Shown: positions 12,142 through 64,000 of the stretch, piece by piece
Layout: each line of letters starts with the position of its first letter
Position numbering within the stretch: the stretch's first letter is position 1
Position numbers and translations under genes: made by a program
The notes under the pieces: model-generated
Told to the model about the DNA's origin: nothing
Databases searched by the model: none
The model's input: the letters and a program-made list of their open reading frames with translations, nothing else
Assembly: GCF_001039355.2 (NCBI RefSeq)
Contig: NW_019773537.1
Location: 326,853 to 390,852 of the forward strand
Reading direction: 5' to 3'
DNA from: Lingula anatina
Taxonomy: Eukaryota > Brachiopoda > Lingulata > Lingulida > Lingulidae
DNA length: 64,000 nucleotides

Positions 12142-13352
12142 ATTATCTAAAATTAATTCCATCACCTAATTGTTGTTAAAGCTGAAAATGATAATCGAGT
12201 CCACTATGAAAGTGACTATGACTTTGTATTCACTGTTAACACATTATAACCATGTTAATTGATGAGAAGCCCATAGATATTGTTGACTCAGGAGACTCAT
12301 GCAATATCGTAAGCACAAAGGGGCTAAGAATGTTGGTGAGGACATGATTGTTATACGGAAAAACGCAAGAAGAGACGAAGCGCTAAATGCTATGACTGGG
12401 ATTCAATATGCAAATACAGTTGGCTCACTTGTGTATTGTCATGTTGATGCAAAGGTTTGGCTTGTTCTTAGCAAGAAGATGTACAGTAGCTCACCACTAC
12501 CATTCATGCATAGACTTTATGGGCAATCACTGTGAAATTCCTACTGAAGAAATCAGTCAAAAATTTGAAGTTAAACAAAAATATGGTTTGCCACTATGGA
12601 AGGAATCAGTAATTACTGTAAAATCAATCTGCCACTCATTAAAAGTAACAAAAATATAGTTTGGCAATTATAGTTACTGATGTCTCAGACAGTGACAGCG
12701 CCATCACATAGTGATCAAAATACTTAGTGTTTTTACATAACAATATATATGTGCACTTGTAAGAAAACATTTGGAGAAAACTATACAAAAACAACCATTT
12801 AGAAAAAATGTCTTTATTCTTTCTTAATTCCCAAATTCAAAGCATTTAAATTTTGGTACTAAAATTCAAATCAAATGATTCTTAAAACATATTTTTATAA
12901 TTTTCAAACAACATGGACGGACTGATGAAAACAAAATACCATATTTAAAGCAAAGATAAATATTAAATATCATAAACAAATAATTGTTAAATTGACATAA
13001 CTACTATGATGATCATATGGTATACTAAAAAAAAAAGAGCAAGTACAGAAATCGGTCAAATTCAAAAATAAATCAAAAAGGAAAAAAATATGAAAAATTC
13101 AGATATTGAAACTAATATCACAGCAAAATAATAATGTTGTCACATTTCCGATTATACGAGTCATAATCTTGAAAAATGTCCTTAAACTGTATTATATATG
13201 ATTTAAAGGAAAGCACATACTTAGAGAAAATTAAAATGGTCACAGGCTTTTTCTTTATACATTTAATCTGCTTCAGAAAATCAATGTCTCTTTTGAGATA
13301 TATTGCCTAACCACTGTCTTAACTATAACTTTGATATATCATACACATAAAC

Positions 13353-13358
13353 TTTATT
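13353..13358 (-). terminator. DYNC2H1: Probable DYNC2H1 polyadenylation signal
   Basis: TTTATT on the plus strand is AATAAA on the gene strand, about 260 bases past the TAG stop at 13618-13620. It is the first canonical signal downstream of the stop, so it is a reasonable end for the transcript. Confidence 0.55.
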
Positions 13359-13617
13359 CACACTATCAAAGAAACAAGTCTTTACTTATGATTTTAACTA
13401 TCTCACTTTCCTTTTCTGTTGATAGGTCTTAGGAAAAAGTCAATTCAGTCTTTAACAATGTCACAAAAAATCAACAATGATATTTGTGTCATCTTTGGGG
13501 AGTAACACTTCCAGATTTCTTGTCAAATAGACATCAATATCCTCCCACATGTCAGATATATTTATAAAGGCCTGTGATAACTTGAGATCTCAAGCTGGCC
13601 TTCTCCACTAGATGGCA

Positions 13618-63842
<50,225 letters not shown>

Positions 63843-64000
63843 CTAAGATGTAAAAAAAAATTGAGACCATTTATTTACAAAGATATCTAAACATGAAAAT
63901 ATGAATACTATATTACTTAACAAGGCAGCAAAGCTGTCAAATGTACAGACAAAAAACAGAAAATAAAGATGCAAAATGAGTCATTTTGTCAATTTTGATG

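Larger units (their letters stand above)
10656..13617. other. Convergent intergenic region and 3' UTRs
   Basis: No firm gene. The left part is probably the long 3' UTR of the plus-strand gene; AATAAA occurs at 12136-12141. The right part holds the 3' UTR of DYNC2H1 on the other strand. A 32-codon open stretch at 12252-12347 with a VDSGDSCNIV motif resembles a retroelement protease active site, and stops soon after. Short (ATGC)n sequence lies near 12112-12124. Confidence 0.6.

Noticed and set aside
12299-12659. Two overlapping short open frames after the DSG motif
   Set aside because: They are in different frames from the DSG stretch, have no splice support and show no family motif; treated as chance or decayed sequence.

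Overview
This is a piece of a eukaryotic nuclear genome. It is AT-rich, with GT-AG introns of mostly 200-800 bp, many microsatellites, small non-autonomous DNA transposons, and assembly gaps (one N at 22170; 283 Ns at 51739-52021). The gene content (cytoplasmic dynein-2 heavy chain, Gal-3-O-sulfotransferase-like paralogues) fits a marine invertebrate such as a mollusc or another lophotrochozoan. That assignment is an inference; nothing in the window names the species.

Layout. (1) 1-3.7 kb: no gene I can support. (2) About 4.4-10.66 kb, plus strand: the 3' part of a multi-exon gene for an acidic, low-complexity protein I do not recognise. (3) 10.66-13.6 kb: intergenic DNA and the 3' ends of two convergent genes. 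(4) 13.6-63.84 kb, minus strand: one very large gene, DYNC2H1 (cytoplasmic dynein 2 heavy chain, the retrograde intraflagellar-transport motor). I traced 72 exons with compatible phases. They total 12,327 nt, or 4,108 residues plus a stop, so only the extreme N-terminus (about 200 residues) lies beyond the right edge. (5) 54.7-59.8 kb, plus strand: two tandem two-exon genes for type II membrane Gal-3-O-sulfotransferase-like enzymes. Both lie inside one 8.06 kb DYNC2H1 intron, antisense to the host gene.

The least ordinary structure is at 19.2-25.3 kb. A block of about 2.9-3.0 kb carrying six DYNC2H1 exons (AAA5/AAA6 region) is present twice in direct orientation, joined exactly at the single N. 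The copies differ mainly in introns and at silent sites, and the upper copy begins in mid-exon. The best reading is two unmerged haplotypes rather than a real duplication, so a gene model that uses both sets will be wrong. Next to it, the 3' end of one exon and its splice donor are repeated in tandem with a 70-bp period, and each haplotype has its own variant of the unit. A second intron (31.92-32.11 kb) holds a minisatellite that appears to derive from the adjacent AAA4 exon.

The dynein gene and the nested sulfotransferases have no evident functional link. I found no previously undescribed multi-gene system. What is notable is the nested gene pair, the exon-derived repeats and the haplotype join.
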